Of a stretch of 64,000 bases of DNA, positions 9,584-23,013 are shown piece by piece (position 1 is the stretch's first letter; each line of letters opens with the position of its first letter). This DNA is from Benincasa hispida. Lineage: Eukaryota > Streptophyta > Magnoliopsida > Cucurbitales > Cucurbitaceae. Under the pieces are notes generated by a model. It did not search any database. It saw nothing but the letters and a program-made list of their open reading frames with translations, and was not told where the DNA came from. Location: the NCBI RefSeq assembly GCF_009727055.1, contig NC_052350.1:3028191-3092190 (forward strand), read 5' to 3'. Made by a program: the position numbers and the translations under genes.

Positions 9584-12500
9584 ATGCCGTTCATATCGGA
9601 TACGGCTAGTGCAATCAAGAGCCGATTCGGGTTTCAGGATCATGCATTGAGCAGTGGCAATCCTCCACGGGGTTCACCGGATTTTCTTAAATCGGCGACC
9701 AAGGAGAGTGTCACTCAGACTTCGGTTATACGGAGTATTGACCAGTTCAGCGATGAAGACGCAGTCAGTGATGTTACTGGATCGTCCAGCCAGTGCTTTG
9801 AGCTTCATGAAGATCCATCGTTCTGGAAGGATCACAATGTGCAGGTAACTTTGGGACTGTTTGGTAGAATTGGTTGTATTTTAAACCCTAAGTTTTGAGG
9901 AAAAACGAACTGGTTTATGTTGATTTGGATAGCAGAAGTTAGTTGTAGAGGTTCGTTATAATAGTGGACATTCGGGCCATTTCATAGCTCAATTGTTGTT
10001 CTGCTGATTTTTATTTTGTAGATGAGACTTGAGAGCAGGAAATCTTTGAGATCTGCAATTCGTAGAAATTACATTTATTGTAAAATGACCACCGAATAAC
10101 TTTATCGTGAGGCCCTTGGGTGGCCTTGTTTCATAGAATTATGTTCAATTAACTGCGGTGATGACAATCATGTCGAGATTAACTCTGTAATTTCTTCGCC
10201 TTTCCTGTTCAAAGTAATCATAAAAAATTTCAGCTGGCAGCACAAACTTTACACAGCTAATTTACATTTGGAAGTTTGGCCTAATTCATATTAATTATCT
10301 GAGTATTTGGAATTCATGGGTTCTCGAATTGAAGAACTGTTGTTTGGGTGGTTACCTGCTCATGACGAATCAGTATTAGAAATCCGTGGATGTCTTTATA
10401 TGCTGTGTTTTTCAGGGTTTATTGCCTCAGCTTACCTCTGCAGGCGATCTTGATAATATTATCCTTGGAGATCTTGTCATTTAACATATTTACTTGAAAC
10501 TTATCCAGATTTTGTGTTTTATCCAAGTATTTGGAACGTATGGTTCTCAGAATGAAGAATTGTTGTTAGCTCTGGGTGGTTACCTGGTCATGCCGAGTCA
10601 GCGCTTCTAGTTTTAGTCCTTATATGGCGTGTTTTGAGGGCTAATAAACCCAGCTTATGAATACAGGTGATCATAAGGATTCGCCCACTTAGTAATTCAG
10701 AAGTATCTTTGCAAGGCTATGGAAAATGCGTTAGGCAAGAAAGCTGTCAGACTGTTACATGGACAGGGCATCCTGAATCACGCTTTACGTTTGATTTAGT
10801 TGCAGATGAGAATGTCAGCCAGGTAGTTTTTTCCAATCGTGTATGCGTTCTTCCATTACCCACTCTGTTTATTGGGACTTACTTTAGCAGTGTTACAGGA
10901 GAAGCTTTTCAAAGTGGCTGGATTACCCATGGTGGATAACTGTGTAGGAGGCTACAACAGTTGCATGTTTGCATATGGCCAAGTAAGACGTTCAAACTTT
11001 CCTTGTTGATTCTACATGTTGGGTAAAGCTTCTAGCATTTTCTTTTGAAGAATTATGAAGATCACGTGTACCAAAGTAACATATAAAATAGATAAATATT
11101 CATATAGTTCCTGAATTCTGGTGTGACTGATGGTGGATGTTCTTTGAGTACACTCGTTTTTGTGAGTATATATTTCTCCAATTTGAGGTCTAAGCTTCAG
11201 TGATTATAATTTTTATGTGTAGACTGGAAGTGGAAAGACTCACACCATGCTGGGAGATATTGAAGGAGGTACACGAAGGCACAGTGTCAACTGTGGGATG
11301 ACACCTAGAGTATTTGAATACTTATTCACGAGAATCCAAAAGGTATGCATCTCTTTGTTATGTTCAATTCGGGATTTAGAAAGGTTTCATTGGGATGGTC
11401 TTTTGGTTGCTGATTCCAATGCCTTTTAGCAGTTACATCTATAAGTATTGCAAAATTTTTCAGTAACAATAGTTAACTTGATTATGATCTATTAGGAAAA
11501 AGAAGCTCGGAAAGATGAGAAGCTGAAGTACACTTGTAGATGCTCATTTCTGGAAATATATAACGAACAGATACTTGATCTTCTGGACCCATCATCTAAC
11601 AACTTACAGGTAAGAGTAATATTTTGTAAGAATTGTTTTAATAAAAAAGAAAGCTTTAGTAACTGAATGCGATACGCTTGGAAGCATAAATGGCATCACA
11701 GAACGTAAGCAAAATCTTTAACTTGCTTAGTTATGATGTTATTTGTTCAGTTTTTACAAGAGATCCTGTTCGAAATGGAATTGAATCAAAATGATTATGA
11801 ATAGGAATGTCCTGAATCAGCAACTTTTTATCTTCATTTTTCCTCCTCCTGATTTATGAATTTATTTGAATCAATCATTTAATTTTCCTACTATCCTTTA
11901 TACAATTTAGTTTGGAGTTGGATTTGAAGTAACATTTTTTTCCTAATACGTTACAGATAAGAGAAGACAGTAAGAAAGGGGTTTATGTAGAGAACCTCAA
12001 AGAGATAGAAGTTACAAGTGCTCGAGATGTTCTTCAGCAGCTTATTCAGGTAGGTTCTGAATGGCATTTTATAAATATCTTGAATGGTGGGCTGAAATCA
12101 GTTACTAATCCCTATTGACACGACGCTCAAAGCTTTTTTTCAACCATTCAGTATTCATTATACGCACATCAGTATAAAAGGTCCAGGAGATTACAAGATA
12201 GGAATAATTTGCTGACTTTAATTGTGCATGTAAAATGAAAGTTCCCCATTATGATTTCAGGGTGCTGCAAACAGAAAGGTGGCATCCACCAATATGAATC
12301 GTGCTAGCAGTCGTTCCCATAGTGTATTTACATGCATCATTGAGAGTAAGGTAAGTTTCGATATCCAATTTTTAAGGAGAAAAGTTTGGAACTCTTTCAA
12401 ATGGTAAACCTTTTATTGCTTCCAGTTTAAGATAATTGACAGTAAATTTAATGTTTCTTAGTGGGAATCCCAAGGCGTAACTCACCATCGTTTTGCTCGA

Positions 12501-15500
12501 CTTAATCTTGTTGATTTAGCTGGATCAGAAAGGTAAATTATCCATCTTTACCAACATCTCCTCCTTCCGCCTCCTTCCACTCTGCTACTATTCCACATGA
12601 AGCGAGACTTTCCTATACTACTGTAATATGGAAAATTTTCCATACTTCCTCCATTAATTGTGTGCCACATCAACATGCTTTTAAAGATTGAGTGAGATTC
12701 ACTAACATTAACGTGGAGTCCACTAATATTTATGAAGACAAATTTATGGTGTGAACAAAGGGTGTATGGTACTCCCATAGTACTAGAAATTTCCTCCCAC
12801 GCAAAGTATAAAACAAGATGACAATGTAATTCACTCTAAAGAAGCCAGTCAAAATTTTCAGCACTTTTCACCATGTTATCATATCATCTTCATCTGTGTG
12901 AGTGCTTGAAATACCTTTTTTTTCTTTTTCTTTTAAGGAAACCGAGTCTTTTCTTTAGGTAAATGAAAAGAGATATAAAAGCTCAAAGATACAAGAAATT
13001 CGAAGCAAAAAGATACAAGAACATAGCCAAAACAACATAATAGAGAAAAACATACAACCAGGAATAAATTCAAAACAGCAAACTTAATAAGTCTCTATAA
13101 AAAGCAATCCAAGTTTAAGAAAAACATACACCCAGGTTGAAATATCTAATTTTAGGAAGGAAAAATATATCAATCAGTTTCACTTTCTTCCATGAGCATG
13201 CACATGCTTTCCACCTATGCGTTTGAGATTTTTATTCTTGAGCTTTATACATGGATCCTAACCAGGCAGAAGAGTTCTGGAGCTGAAGGTGAACGTCTTA
13301 AGGAAGCTACTAATATCAACAAATCTCTTTCTACATTAGGGTATGCTTTTTAAGCTTTTATCTCAATTTTTTAAATTTGTAGCAACCAGAATAATTTGCT
13401 GAACTCAAGTATTTTTGTTATGGAACGTGTTTAAAACTACAGGCTTGTGATAATGAACCTAGTGAACATATCCAATGGGAAGTCACTTCACGTACCTTAC
13501 AGGGACTCCAAGCTAACATTTCTGCTTCAGGTATCGAAATGTAGTTTGTTATATCAACAAAATTTTATTTCACTTTTATGAAGTTAAGAAACTTGATTTC
13601 TTTGAAACATTCTGTGTAGTAATACTTGTTAGGAATGAGAATAAAATCCCACATTGGTTAGGGAAGGAAGTGATCATGGATATATAAGTGTGGATAATTA
13701 TCTCCATTGGTGTGAGCCCTTTTGGGTGGTACCAAAAGCAAAGCCACGGAGGTTTATACCTAAACTGGACAATACGATTGTAGAGATAGCTGGAGGGTCG
13801 TTATCCCTTTCAATAATGGGGAATCATATATTTCATTAAAAAAAAGTGATGAATATGACACGATGTTCTTTTGTTCATATCAGCTAAAATGTTTTATTGT
13901 GCATTGCATTAAAATGTGCTCAGGTTTATTTATCATGCGATTTTGGTTGAATTTGTGTTGTAATTTTGATACACTGCGACAAGTTTGAAGCTGAACTGAT
14001 TGCTGGCAACAGCTTTTAGTGAAATAAATTTTTTGATTAAACATCATTGTTATTTTTTGATGAAATATCTTTTCTCAGTACAATAGTAATTGCTAAATTA
14101 AATGATGAGTTGTATTAGAATGCAGGTTTAGGATTATGGTATTGAATATTCAAGTTGTTTGCTAAATGCTACCTAGTGCTTACATGTTTTAGAACACTAT
14201 GCGTACAACCAATGTAATTTTTGTTTGCTTTCTCATTGTAGACTTGTAGTCTTACTACAACTTATTTGTTGTTTTATGAACTTGTGTTGTATCAGGATTC
14301 TTTGGGAGGAAATGCAAAAACGATCATAATTGCAAATATCAGTCCTTCAAGCTGGTTAGTGAATTGCTATTTTACTAATTCCCACTTAATCATGTGGATA
14401 AATTCTTTTTGGGGTTCAGGTTTTTTTCTGTATTATTCATAAATTTTGTCTGTATGCAATCCTATTGATGATTTTTTCCCATTACGCTTGTCTGAATCTT
14501 TGGAAACCTTGTTTTCGGTCCTTGCAGCTGCTCTTTGGAAACGCTAAGCACGTTGAAGTTTGCACAACGTGCTAAATTTATAAAGAACAATGTATGTTTG
14601 GTAGTCTCTTTTGTATGCTTTCTTTTCTCTGCTGAAGATGGTAGACAATATGGGCTCGTCATCCACCAGATATTTATTTAATTATATTTTGAAACTTGAA
14701 GTAATGTCATCAACAATTTTCTTCAGCGCTCATCATAAAATTTTTGCTCTCACTCAGGCAATTGTGAACGAAGATACTTCTGGAGATGTAATTGCCATGA
14801 GGTTGCAGATTCAACAACTTAAGGTATCAAGATGTCTACTTTGAACTTGGCTTGTATTCTTTCATCCGGGTTGTTAAGATTTCTATATGAAACTGGAAAA
14901 AAGATATGAAATACAAATTAACTAACTGCAGCTTCCGAGTTAAAAAAAGTTTGATTCGGGTTATTGCTAGTAATTTACACGCGTTTGTTCAATTTTCAGA
15001 AAGAAGTTTCCAGGTTACGGGGTTTGGTTAGTGGAGGAGGAGACAATCAAGATAACGACAGTTTAGCAGTAAGCTTTCCGGGATCTCCAGGAACCTTGAA
15101 ATGGGATGGACTTTACGGATCAATGAGTCCTCTTACAACTGGGAAAAGGATGACTCAGGTACCGACCGTTACCCTCTTGGAGGAAATTATTTTGAAATTA
15201 TTGTTATTAATTTTGATATATTTCAGAGGAGAGACTATGAAATTGCCCTTGTTGGGGCCTTTAGAAGAGAAAAGGATAAGGACATGGCATTGCAAGCATT
15301 GACTAACGAAAATCAGGCAGCGATGCAACTGGTACGTTAACCAAAGTAATGCTGCTTCTTGGTTCATGGCCGCGCAGCAGACTTCCACAAATAATTATCC
15401 TTGTCATTAATGAAGAATTTAAATAATGTTAGAAGGTGGAACAAAGGCATGGTGATTGGCATTTGCTTTCGTAGAAGATATCCAGTTTCTCATTGTTGAC

Positions 15501-18500
15501 TATTCTTGTTTGGTATGATTAGGCCAAGCAAAGAGAGGATGAAATACAAGGCCTTAAAATGAGACTACGGTTTCGAGAAGCAGGAATAAAAAGGTTGGAA
15601 GCAGTTGCTTCTGGAAAGATCTCTGCAGAAACACACTTGCTGAAAGAAAAGGAGGAACATTTGAAGGAAATTGAGGTTTTGAAAAATCAAGTTGATAGGA
15701 ACCAAGAGGTGACCAGATTTGCTATGGAAAACCTGCGTTTGAAGGAAGAAATTAGAAGGTAGGTTCTTTCTCTTCTCGAGTACACTAGAGGAGCTTACTA
15801 TAGTTCAGGATCATATGCAATCATTTCAAATATAAATGTGGAACTGATCTTGAATTTTGAGATAAGATTCGTATATTAGAAATATATACACTATAAAATT
15901 AGTCTAATTTCAACAACATCAGTAATTTTCCTTTTTCTTTCCTTATCTAAGCTGCATTAGTCTACAGGTTGAAGTCATTTTACGAAGAGGGCGAACGGGA
16001 GATGGTGCACGACCAGATCATGGTATTGGAGAACAAGGTAAAGGGATTAAATAGAATCCTTCACATTTTATTTTAGGATTAATGGCAACAAATTTTAGTT
16101 TCTAATGAAGTCATGTTTCTTGCAAGAAAATCTACAGTTACTGGAAGCACTTGATTGGAAACTTATGCATGAATCAGATCCCTCGTCAATCCAGGTACTT
16201 CTACAGATCTTTTTCTGAATTTTGGTGAAATATCATTAAATGAATTTCACTGCCATTCCCTTAACTTCTATATAAAATTGCCATCCAGCAGAAAGGAAAT
16301 TCAGACATGATAGCAGATATCGATGACGAAAACTTTCTTCTTACCAATCAGGTCAGACCGAGATATTATCTTACTTTTTTGTCCCTAATAGGAGAGAGTT
16401 CCCATTTAACTATAAGAATCGAATGAAGAATGATTGTGTACTTCAGTCTTAATGACAGTTGAACATGATTTATGATTGATTGTGTATTTCTGTAGTTCAA
16501 TTGCAGGACATTTCTTTCATTACTTTTATATAGGGAGAACATGGAATTGGGCAATAAATTAATAGCCGTATAACTAGTTTGCTCGATAAATTTAATTTCT
16601 GAAGCATCAGTTACTCCCAGTGAATGAGGTTCTCACGGTTCTTTGCATCTTTCGAATTTAGGAGCGAGGATCACCATGGAAATCTTCAATTAATGAGGAG
16701 AATGGGTTCCTTCGCATGCAGGTAGTTGCTTCAATATAAATGCAATATAGAAGAAGCTTAATTCTGTTTCTCAGATATATTCTCCTTGATTGCTATTGTA
16801 TATTTACGTTTTGATGATGTGAATATTAATGTTTTAAGGCCATTCATAACCAAGACGAAGTGGATACACTTCGCAAGAAACTTGAACTCTGCCTTGAAGA
16901 AAAGGAAAAGTTGGAAAGGTAATGTTATATGCTCTGTAATGTTTTCAACAGCTATAATAGTCCATTTATCTGAAAATGTTATTTAGTTTTGTGAGAGTTT
17001 TCGTTTAGGCCTCATTTGATAACCATTTGATTTTTAACTTTTTTGTTTTTGAAAATTAACCCTATAGACACTATTTTCACCTCCAAATTTCTTCCTTTGG
17101 TATCTACTTTTTACCAATTGTTTAAAAAATCAAGTCAAATTTTGAAAACTAAAAAAAATAAATAAAAATAAAGCTTTTAAAAACTTGGTTTAATGTTTAA
17201 AATTTGGTTAAGAATTCAACTATTGAACTTAAGAAAGATGCAAATCATAGTAAGAAATGAGAAGGAAATGAGTTTAATTTTGAGAAACCAAAAACAAAAA
17301 ATGAAATGGTTACCAAATAGAGTCTTGCTATTTATAATTATTGTTATTATTATTTATAATGTTGGTTCTTAAATTTAACTTCTATGATGACAACTCAGTA
17401 CATCTGATCTTGCAGGCATGTAGATGAATTGGCAGCAAAATTGGGGTCTGAGCAGTATACTGGACCTGCGGATAGAGCTAATCAAGTTGAGCTTCCTTTG
17501 GCATCAACTGACACATCCACCATCAATTTTAGTGACCAAATCGAGTTAATGACGATGGTCGATGCCATTGCTGCTGCTAGCCAAAGAGAAGCAAATGCTC
17601 ATGAAACGGCAATAGCCTTATCTAAAGAGAATGATGAACTGCGGATGAAGCTAAGAGTTTTAATAGAGGATAACAATAAACTCATCGAACTGTACGAAAC
17701 GGCAGCTTCTGAATGCAAGTACAGAAATGAAAATAAAGTTGAAACTGCACAAAATGATGATAAAGTGGCCGAAATTTCCAATGAAAAAGAGGCTCATGAG
17801 AAGGCGGTTGAGAGGCTACAGCAACAGCTAGTGGAAATGCACGAGGAAAATGATAAGTTAATGAGTTTGTATGAAGGGGCCATGCAGGAGAAAAATGAGC
17901 TCAAAAAGATGCTTTCCTCTTTAGAACGTGCGAAAGTCGACACCAGAGGAGAGTCTGATTGCATTGAGAAGTTTGTTGGAGTTGATGATGGGATGAACAA
18001 GGCATGCGTTGAAGAAACTCTCAAACCCAATGAGGCACAAAATTTGGTCTTTCAATCTGTACCACTTGAAATGGAAATGCTCGATGGAGCGGAAGTGAGC
18101 AACAAGTCCATTCAAAGCCAGGAAAAATCTAGTGAAGAACAAAATGATGGTCTTGTTGGAGATGAATTATGTCCCGACATAAATTTCGATGTCAAGGGAG
18201 GGACTCAGTTGGATGAAGAAGACAAGTCTGTTGAAGAGAAAGATATGTCTAGTTTGGACGATGTAAAACAGATGGATGTTGGAACTTGTATGGAAATTGA
18301 ACCACCAGCAGCTCTTATTGTAGAAATGTTACCTGAAGATTTAAATACGATCAGGAAGAAGCTCGAAAGAGCAGATGAACAACTTTCAGAGTCAACCAGA
18401 ACTGTCACTGTTTTAAGTTCACTTGAGAAGATGATATTTGAGGCTGATAAACTCTCGAAACAGGTTGAAATTGTGGAAGATGAAGTTCAGTCAAAGCAGA

Positions 18501-19450
18501 AGGAGGTTGAATCCTTTAAACTGGCCTTATCAGAAAAGCAAGAAAGTAGAGATCTTGCACAGAATAAGTTTTGTGCTTTGAGATATTCTCTAACTAACTT
18601 CTCTTCTTCAATATTTTATTTTGAACAACGAGAAACAAGGGCAAGAGAAAGAGTAGATGCTTCAAAAACTTATTTGGACCAGAGGAAAAAAGAGTTGGCC
18701 TTCCTTCAAGCACGCAAAGATGAAATCGAGACTCGACATATTAAGATTCAAAAATCTGAAGTGGAACTGAGGAGCAACCTTGCAAGCTTAAAATCTAAAA
18801 TAGATGAAGAAAGTCAAAAACAGGAAAGCGACAAGGTCCTCTTTGCAATAGATAATATTGAGAAAACAGATCCCCAACCAAAGAACTGGCAGTTTGCTGG
18901 TCGAGCTACGGATTTACTCAAATCTGCAGAAGAGAAAACTAAGTTGCAAAATGAAATGAAGCTAGCTAAAGAAAAACTTGGGGTCATAAGAAAGGAACTC
19001 GAAGATTTGATGAGGAAGTCTAGAAAGGTTGATAGTGATATTGAAGCTGTTCAGTTGGAGGTACAGAAAGCTTCAAGGTCAGCCGACGAAATGGAAGTTG
19101 CAATGCAGGGGGTAATCAATGAGAAGAAGACGCTGTTGGAAATTCAAGATGCTGGAATAACAGAATTTGAGAACATTATTTTGGACTACCAAGAATGTAT
19201 GTTTGAAGCAGGTCTGAAGGAGGCAGAGATAAAAATTTTGGAAGAAGAACTGCAAATGGAGCATAGAAGGATGGAGGAATTGATAACTGCGAAGTCGGTA
19301 GCCATCCAAAAAATGACCCAATTATTAGAGGATAACAGGCGTAGCTCATGCTTTTTATCAGAAAAAATGGAAGAAGAGTTGAAAGGCATTCGTTCTTCGG
19401 TTATGGAGGCGAAATTATTGTTAGGGGAAGGAGATCTACAACACAGTTAA
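9584..19450 (+). CDS. KIN12E: Kinesin-like protein KIN-12E (phragmoplast-type kinesin), 22 exons
   Basis: Predicted plus-end microtubule motor of the plant kinesin-12 family, which acts at the spindle midzone and phragmoplast. Exons: 9584-9844, 10667-10822, 10899-10982, 11223-11342, 11496-11609, 11957-12049, 12261-12350, 12462-12532, 13266-13340, 13443-13530, 14296-14354, 14528-14591, 14758-14823, 15000-15158, 15227-15331, 15523-15758, 15968-16037, 16138-16194, 16289-16351, 16662-16721, 16839-16918, 17416-19450; all GT-AG, frame kept, 1,401 residues. The N-terminus [17 protein letters not shown] is KIN-12E-like. Motor domain is about residues 86-430, with P-loop GQTGSGKT across exons 3/4 (about 166-173), switch [12 protein letters not shown] (287-297) and switch II DLAGSER (about 324-330). 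The rest is mostly coiled coil; the last exon alone encodes 704 residues. Exon 19 begins at a CAGCAG acceptor, so one glutamine may be optional. Intron 21 holds a MITE and intron 10 a repeat fragment. The 1-2-3-4 identity within KIN-12 rests on the N-terminus and overall layout. Confidence 0.93.
13622..13842 (+). repeat. Dispersed repeat fragment (TRIM/LTR-like) in kinesin intron 10
   Basis: Contains AAATCCCACATTGGTTAGGG and a block around ACCAAAAGCAAAGCCA, and matches the reverse complement of about 54245-54325 in the kinase gene. The wording resembles terminal-repeat-in-miniature or LTR sequences common in plant introns. The 61-codon open frame inside is not a gene. Class uncertain. Confidence 0.4.
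17007..17326. mobile_element. MITE in kinesin intron 21
   Basis: Imperfect terminal inverted repeats: AGGCCTCATTTGATAACCA at the left and its counterpart TGGTTACCAAATAGAGTCT at the right. A clearly related copy lies at 57812-58087. About 320 bp, no coding capacity. Ends of this sort suggest a hAT-type MITE; the target duplication is not clear. Confidence 0.6.
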
Positions 19451-19835
19451 GTTTTCATTTAACTGTTGCCACAATTTCTGTATATGTGCAGGTGTAGATG
19501 ATTGTGCCGATTATGCCTTATTGATTGATCCCCTTTTTTATCTTTTTTTTTTTCAATAAACTATTCTAAATATGTTTGTTGAAATATAATATATATGTAT
19601 TTCCAGAGAGAGAATTGGATACCCCTAACTCGACTTTACTTTTATCCCCTTTTCATCTTTTATAGGAAAACTAATTTACATAAGAAAATGAAACAAACAA
19701 TTGGACAGCCCTCTAATGAAGGAGAAACTATTTATAGGACTCAATGATACCAATAAATGGAATAGTTACCCTGCGTAAGTTGAAATACAATGTCAGAAAT
19801 TACATTGCACGTCGAGAAACCTTTCACTTGAAGGT
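19451..19835. other. Convergent 3' UTR region between two genes
   Basis: The kinesin ends at 19450 (+) and the DnaJ-type gene ends at 19836 (-), so this 385-bp stretch should hold both 3' UTRs. A consensus AATAAA for the kinesin is at 19554-19559. The transcripts may overlap at their tails. Confidence 0.6.
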
Positions 19836-22486
19836 TCAAAGCCGTCTGGAATATCCAGAACCCCCACACTTTTTGCAGAAGATCAATCCTGCAGAGAAAT
19901 AAAAAAGTTTCAAATTTGATTAAAGGACTTGATTACTCAACATAACAAGTGAATAACTAAAGTCTTAAACATACAAAATATAATAATGTAATACATGTGT
20001 GTGAGAGATCAATATACCTTTAACACACGAGAGAGAGAACTTACAATATTGGAATTAAATTGGTATAAGGAAAAAAGAAATAATGATGAAATTGTGATAT
20101 GAAAGGAAGTTTCAAATCAAAAGGCAAAAAATTCTAAATATTAAAAATACTTTGCACCCAGGCCAAGAATAATGGAATTTAACAAAATTGGCAACCAAGT
20201 GATAGCATATCTTAACCTTCAAATGGATCACGGAAAGTTTTCTTCTATAGAATAAATAGACAGTCAGATCTAGCCATTTTGGTAATAAAAACTAAAAACA
20301 AGGTACTCTTTGATATATCTCTTAAAAAGTGGTAATTGGGCTAAAACTTCTACATAAACACATTATATTTTTTCCTCAACAACCAACATGTTGTAGGACA
20401 CAGACTGAGACTAGCCATCAGTCGTGGTAAAAAACAAAAAAATGCTTGATGTAATTTGAAAGTATAAAAAAAAGTAAATACCTGCACCTTTACACACTTT
20501 GCAGTCAACTAATCCTGACTGTTGCTGCATCTTACCATTGTCGCAGAAAACACATTTTGTGCCACCTGCACATTGACATAGTTAGCCAAATTATTGAGTA
20601 ATAAGATGTTTAAGAAACTTTTGAGACAAAAGCATTCATTTATGGAGAATTAGCCTCTACACAGATTACCAACTATATCAAAAGCAGTTAATAGCTAATT
20701 CTATATTCAATGTAATCTGAAAAGTTCAGACTCCAACAAATGTTGCTAATTTATAGGTCGACATTGAAAACAATTATGAATTTGAGACGTGAACATGCAT
20801 CGTAGTTTAGGTCCTAGTAACCTTTGTCAGTTTTCATTGATATTGGGAACTATTCATATTTTCTTGACAATTTTTGCAAATTCTGTCTAACATGTTTGTT
20901 GCCATTAATCTTTTTATTCCCTGGAAGCTCCAACCATTTCGTTTGCGATACTCATTAACAATCAAAAGAAATAAAAGAGGAAAACTTGCACAGTTCCCAT
21001 GTATAAATTCAATGGATGTAGCAGCCTATAAGTCTACTAGTGACACTACATTTCTAAAGACAAAAAATTGGGTACATTCTAGGCTACACCTACCTATTGT
21101 ACAACCCAGACAGCACACAATAAAAATCTGTCACGTGGCAATTTTTTTTTTAAAAGTGAATTATTTTTATTCTTTTTCTACTATGTATAGTAAAGGAGAT
21201 GCATGGGGTTAAATGCAACCCAACCTAGACTGAACCTAATCATTACCCTTTCTAAAAAGCTAAAACTATCAACTCCTTCCTAAAATGAACCAGGAGTTTC
21301 TTTTTGGTCTTTTGAGGAAGGCTTCTCAACCCTTAAACGTGGGATTCCTATATAGATACCATAATCAAAATGCATCAAGACATTAAATTTGCAATATTAA
21401 ATATTCACATAATCTATCTATATGTGAAAGACAAGCAATGACCTCCCTCCAAATATTTGCTAGTCAAAGGTTAAATTGAGTTCACCAAGATGCGAGAGGA
21501 GAAGTTCAAATCTCTAACGTTTTGATCGAGGATATATGCCTTAACCAACTTATTAGTCTTCAAATTAACTCAAAACCATCTAAACAAAAATAATTGAGAA
21601 ACTGAATACAGAGTAGAGATTGGTTCATAGGGCAGTTTACAGAATTACAATTTACAACCATGGCACATGTTCAAGACAAAGAATATGATCAAGAGTGCTT
21701 CCTCTGGATTAATGCCAACATATGTACTCCTATATGATGCATCCAAAGCTGTAATGTTCATTGAACACTTGAAAGCAAGGACTTGGGTGTTGTAATACTA
21801 TTCAATCAATAAATAAAGTCAGTGCTAGGAGATGACCAAAAGAGTAACGTAGTCATAAGTTAATATCGAATCCCTTAATATTGCTACTTCATTCAAAATT
21901 CACGGCTAAGTAAATTTTGGTAGTATGATGGGATCGTCATAAACAGAATCTCGCCCCTTTCCATAATTCTGAATACATTAAATTGAAAATTTTAGAATAA
22001 AGAAAGCAACTCCGAAACAAACTATAGTTACCATTTCCAGCACAACGCTCACATGGCACAGGACCACCCTGCAGAATCCAATCCATACCAACAAGGTTAA
22101 CAAATTAAACCAAAATCCTCACAACTTTCAAACTATTGATTCATCAGAAAGCCCTAAGAGAGGCCATAACATAAGACGAGAGAGAATTCAAGGACTGATA
22201 CCTTAAGACCAAGAAAGAGGGAGAGAGAAATGGCAACCAAAACACTGAAAGTAGCAAGAAAAGTTTGGGTGTCCAGTGGGGTGTCGAAGCTGTCGAAGCT
22301 GTCGAAGAGCAAAACGGGATGGATAAGAGGGCCAATTGGGCGCATCGAAGCGGCGGAAGTGGAGACGGCGGAGGAAGTGGTTGCAGCAGAAGCGCAAGAA
22401 CAGCAATAAAGAAGAGGAACTTCAGGTTTTAGCAATGGAAGGTGTGGGAGAAACTGAAGAGCCGCCGTAGAAGGTAGCGCAGACAT
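19836..22486 (-). CDS. Small DnaJ-type zinc-finger (cysteine-rich domain) protein, predicted plastid
   Basis: Four exons on the minus strand: 22486-22202, 22068-22032, 20565-20482 and 19888-19836; GT-AG and in frame, 152 residues. The first about 70 residues are Ser/Ala/Pro-rich like a plastid transit peptide. Residues about 73-94 form a hydrophobic segment ([20 protein letters not shown]), a possible membrane anchor. The C-terminal 57 residues hold four cysteine pairs as in the DnaJ central zinc domain: [16 protein letters not shown] (degenerate), [16 protein letters not shown], ending SGYSRRL. No J domain is present, so it is of the BSD2/LQY1/PSA2-like type, small proteins that act as chaperones or thiol-disulfide factors in photosynthetic complex assembly. 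Which one it is orthologous to is not settled. Intron 2 is 1.47 kb. The gene is convergent with the kinesin. Confidence 0.9.
21465..21590 (-). repeat. Possible tRNA-derived SINE remnant in intron 2
   Basis: The stretch has a B-box-like GAAGTTCAAATCTC and a tail resembling other tRNA-like repeats in the window, but no clear A box or poly(A). Weak call. Confidence 0.25.
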
Positions 22487-23005
22487 GGATGGAAGTGGAA
22501 ATGGAAATGGAAATGGAAGGAAGAAAGAATTTGTTGATTCTTACTGTCAGTACAGAGATATTGGGTTACGAGTGGGAGCTCGGATGAGAATCATCGCCTG
22601 CCAGTTGCTAATTATGATGAAGGGATAATCGTTTACACATAACAGAATTTTGTCTATGGCCCACTAAATATTATTTTATACCATTCCAAACATTGCGCTC
22701 ATGCCCAAAGTAAAAGAATAGAATTTATCGATATACTAAAATTTAGATTCAAATCTCGAAATCTTAACTATATCAAAACTATTCATAATTGAATATCTAT
22801 TATTAATAGTTTTTGCTATACTTACAATTCTTTAAAAATATTATTATTTGAGAGAATTTTATCAAACTATGATCGACTATTTATGAGATTTTATCAAATC
22901 ATAAAACCTAAATTCTAACTTTTAAAATCATACAGACTAGTTTTTTACTTCATGGAATTTCACGTATATGTCTATTTTAGTTAATGTTGAGGGTTGCTAT
23001 GAGCA
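22487..23005. other. Upstream region of the DnaJ-type gene and AT-rich spacer
   Basis: The first about 150 bases (with GGAAAT repeats just before the ATG on the minus strand) should be the 5' UTR and promoter of the 19836-22486 gene. Beyond about 22640 it is AT-rich sequence with no recognisable gene or repeat. Confidence 0.45.
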
Positions 23006-23013
23006 AGCCTAAG

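Noticed and set aside
17599..19389. Several minus-strand frames of 60-80 codons
   Set aside because: They are antisense shadows of the 2-kb final kinesin exon.
20874..21212. 112-codon frame on the plus strand
   Set aside because: Lies in intron 2 of the minus-strand DnaJ-type gene, has no domain and AT-rich codon use like the intron.
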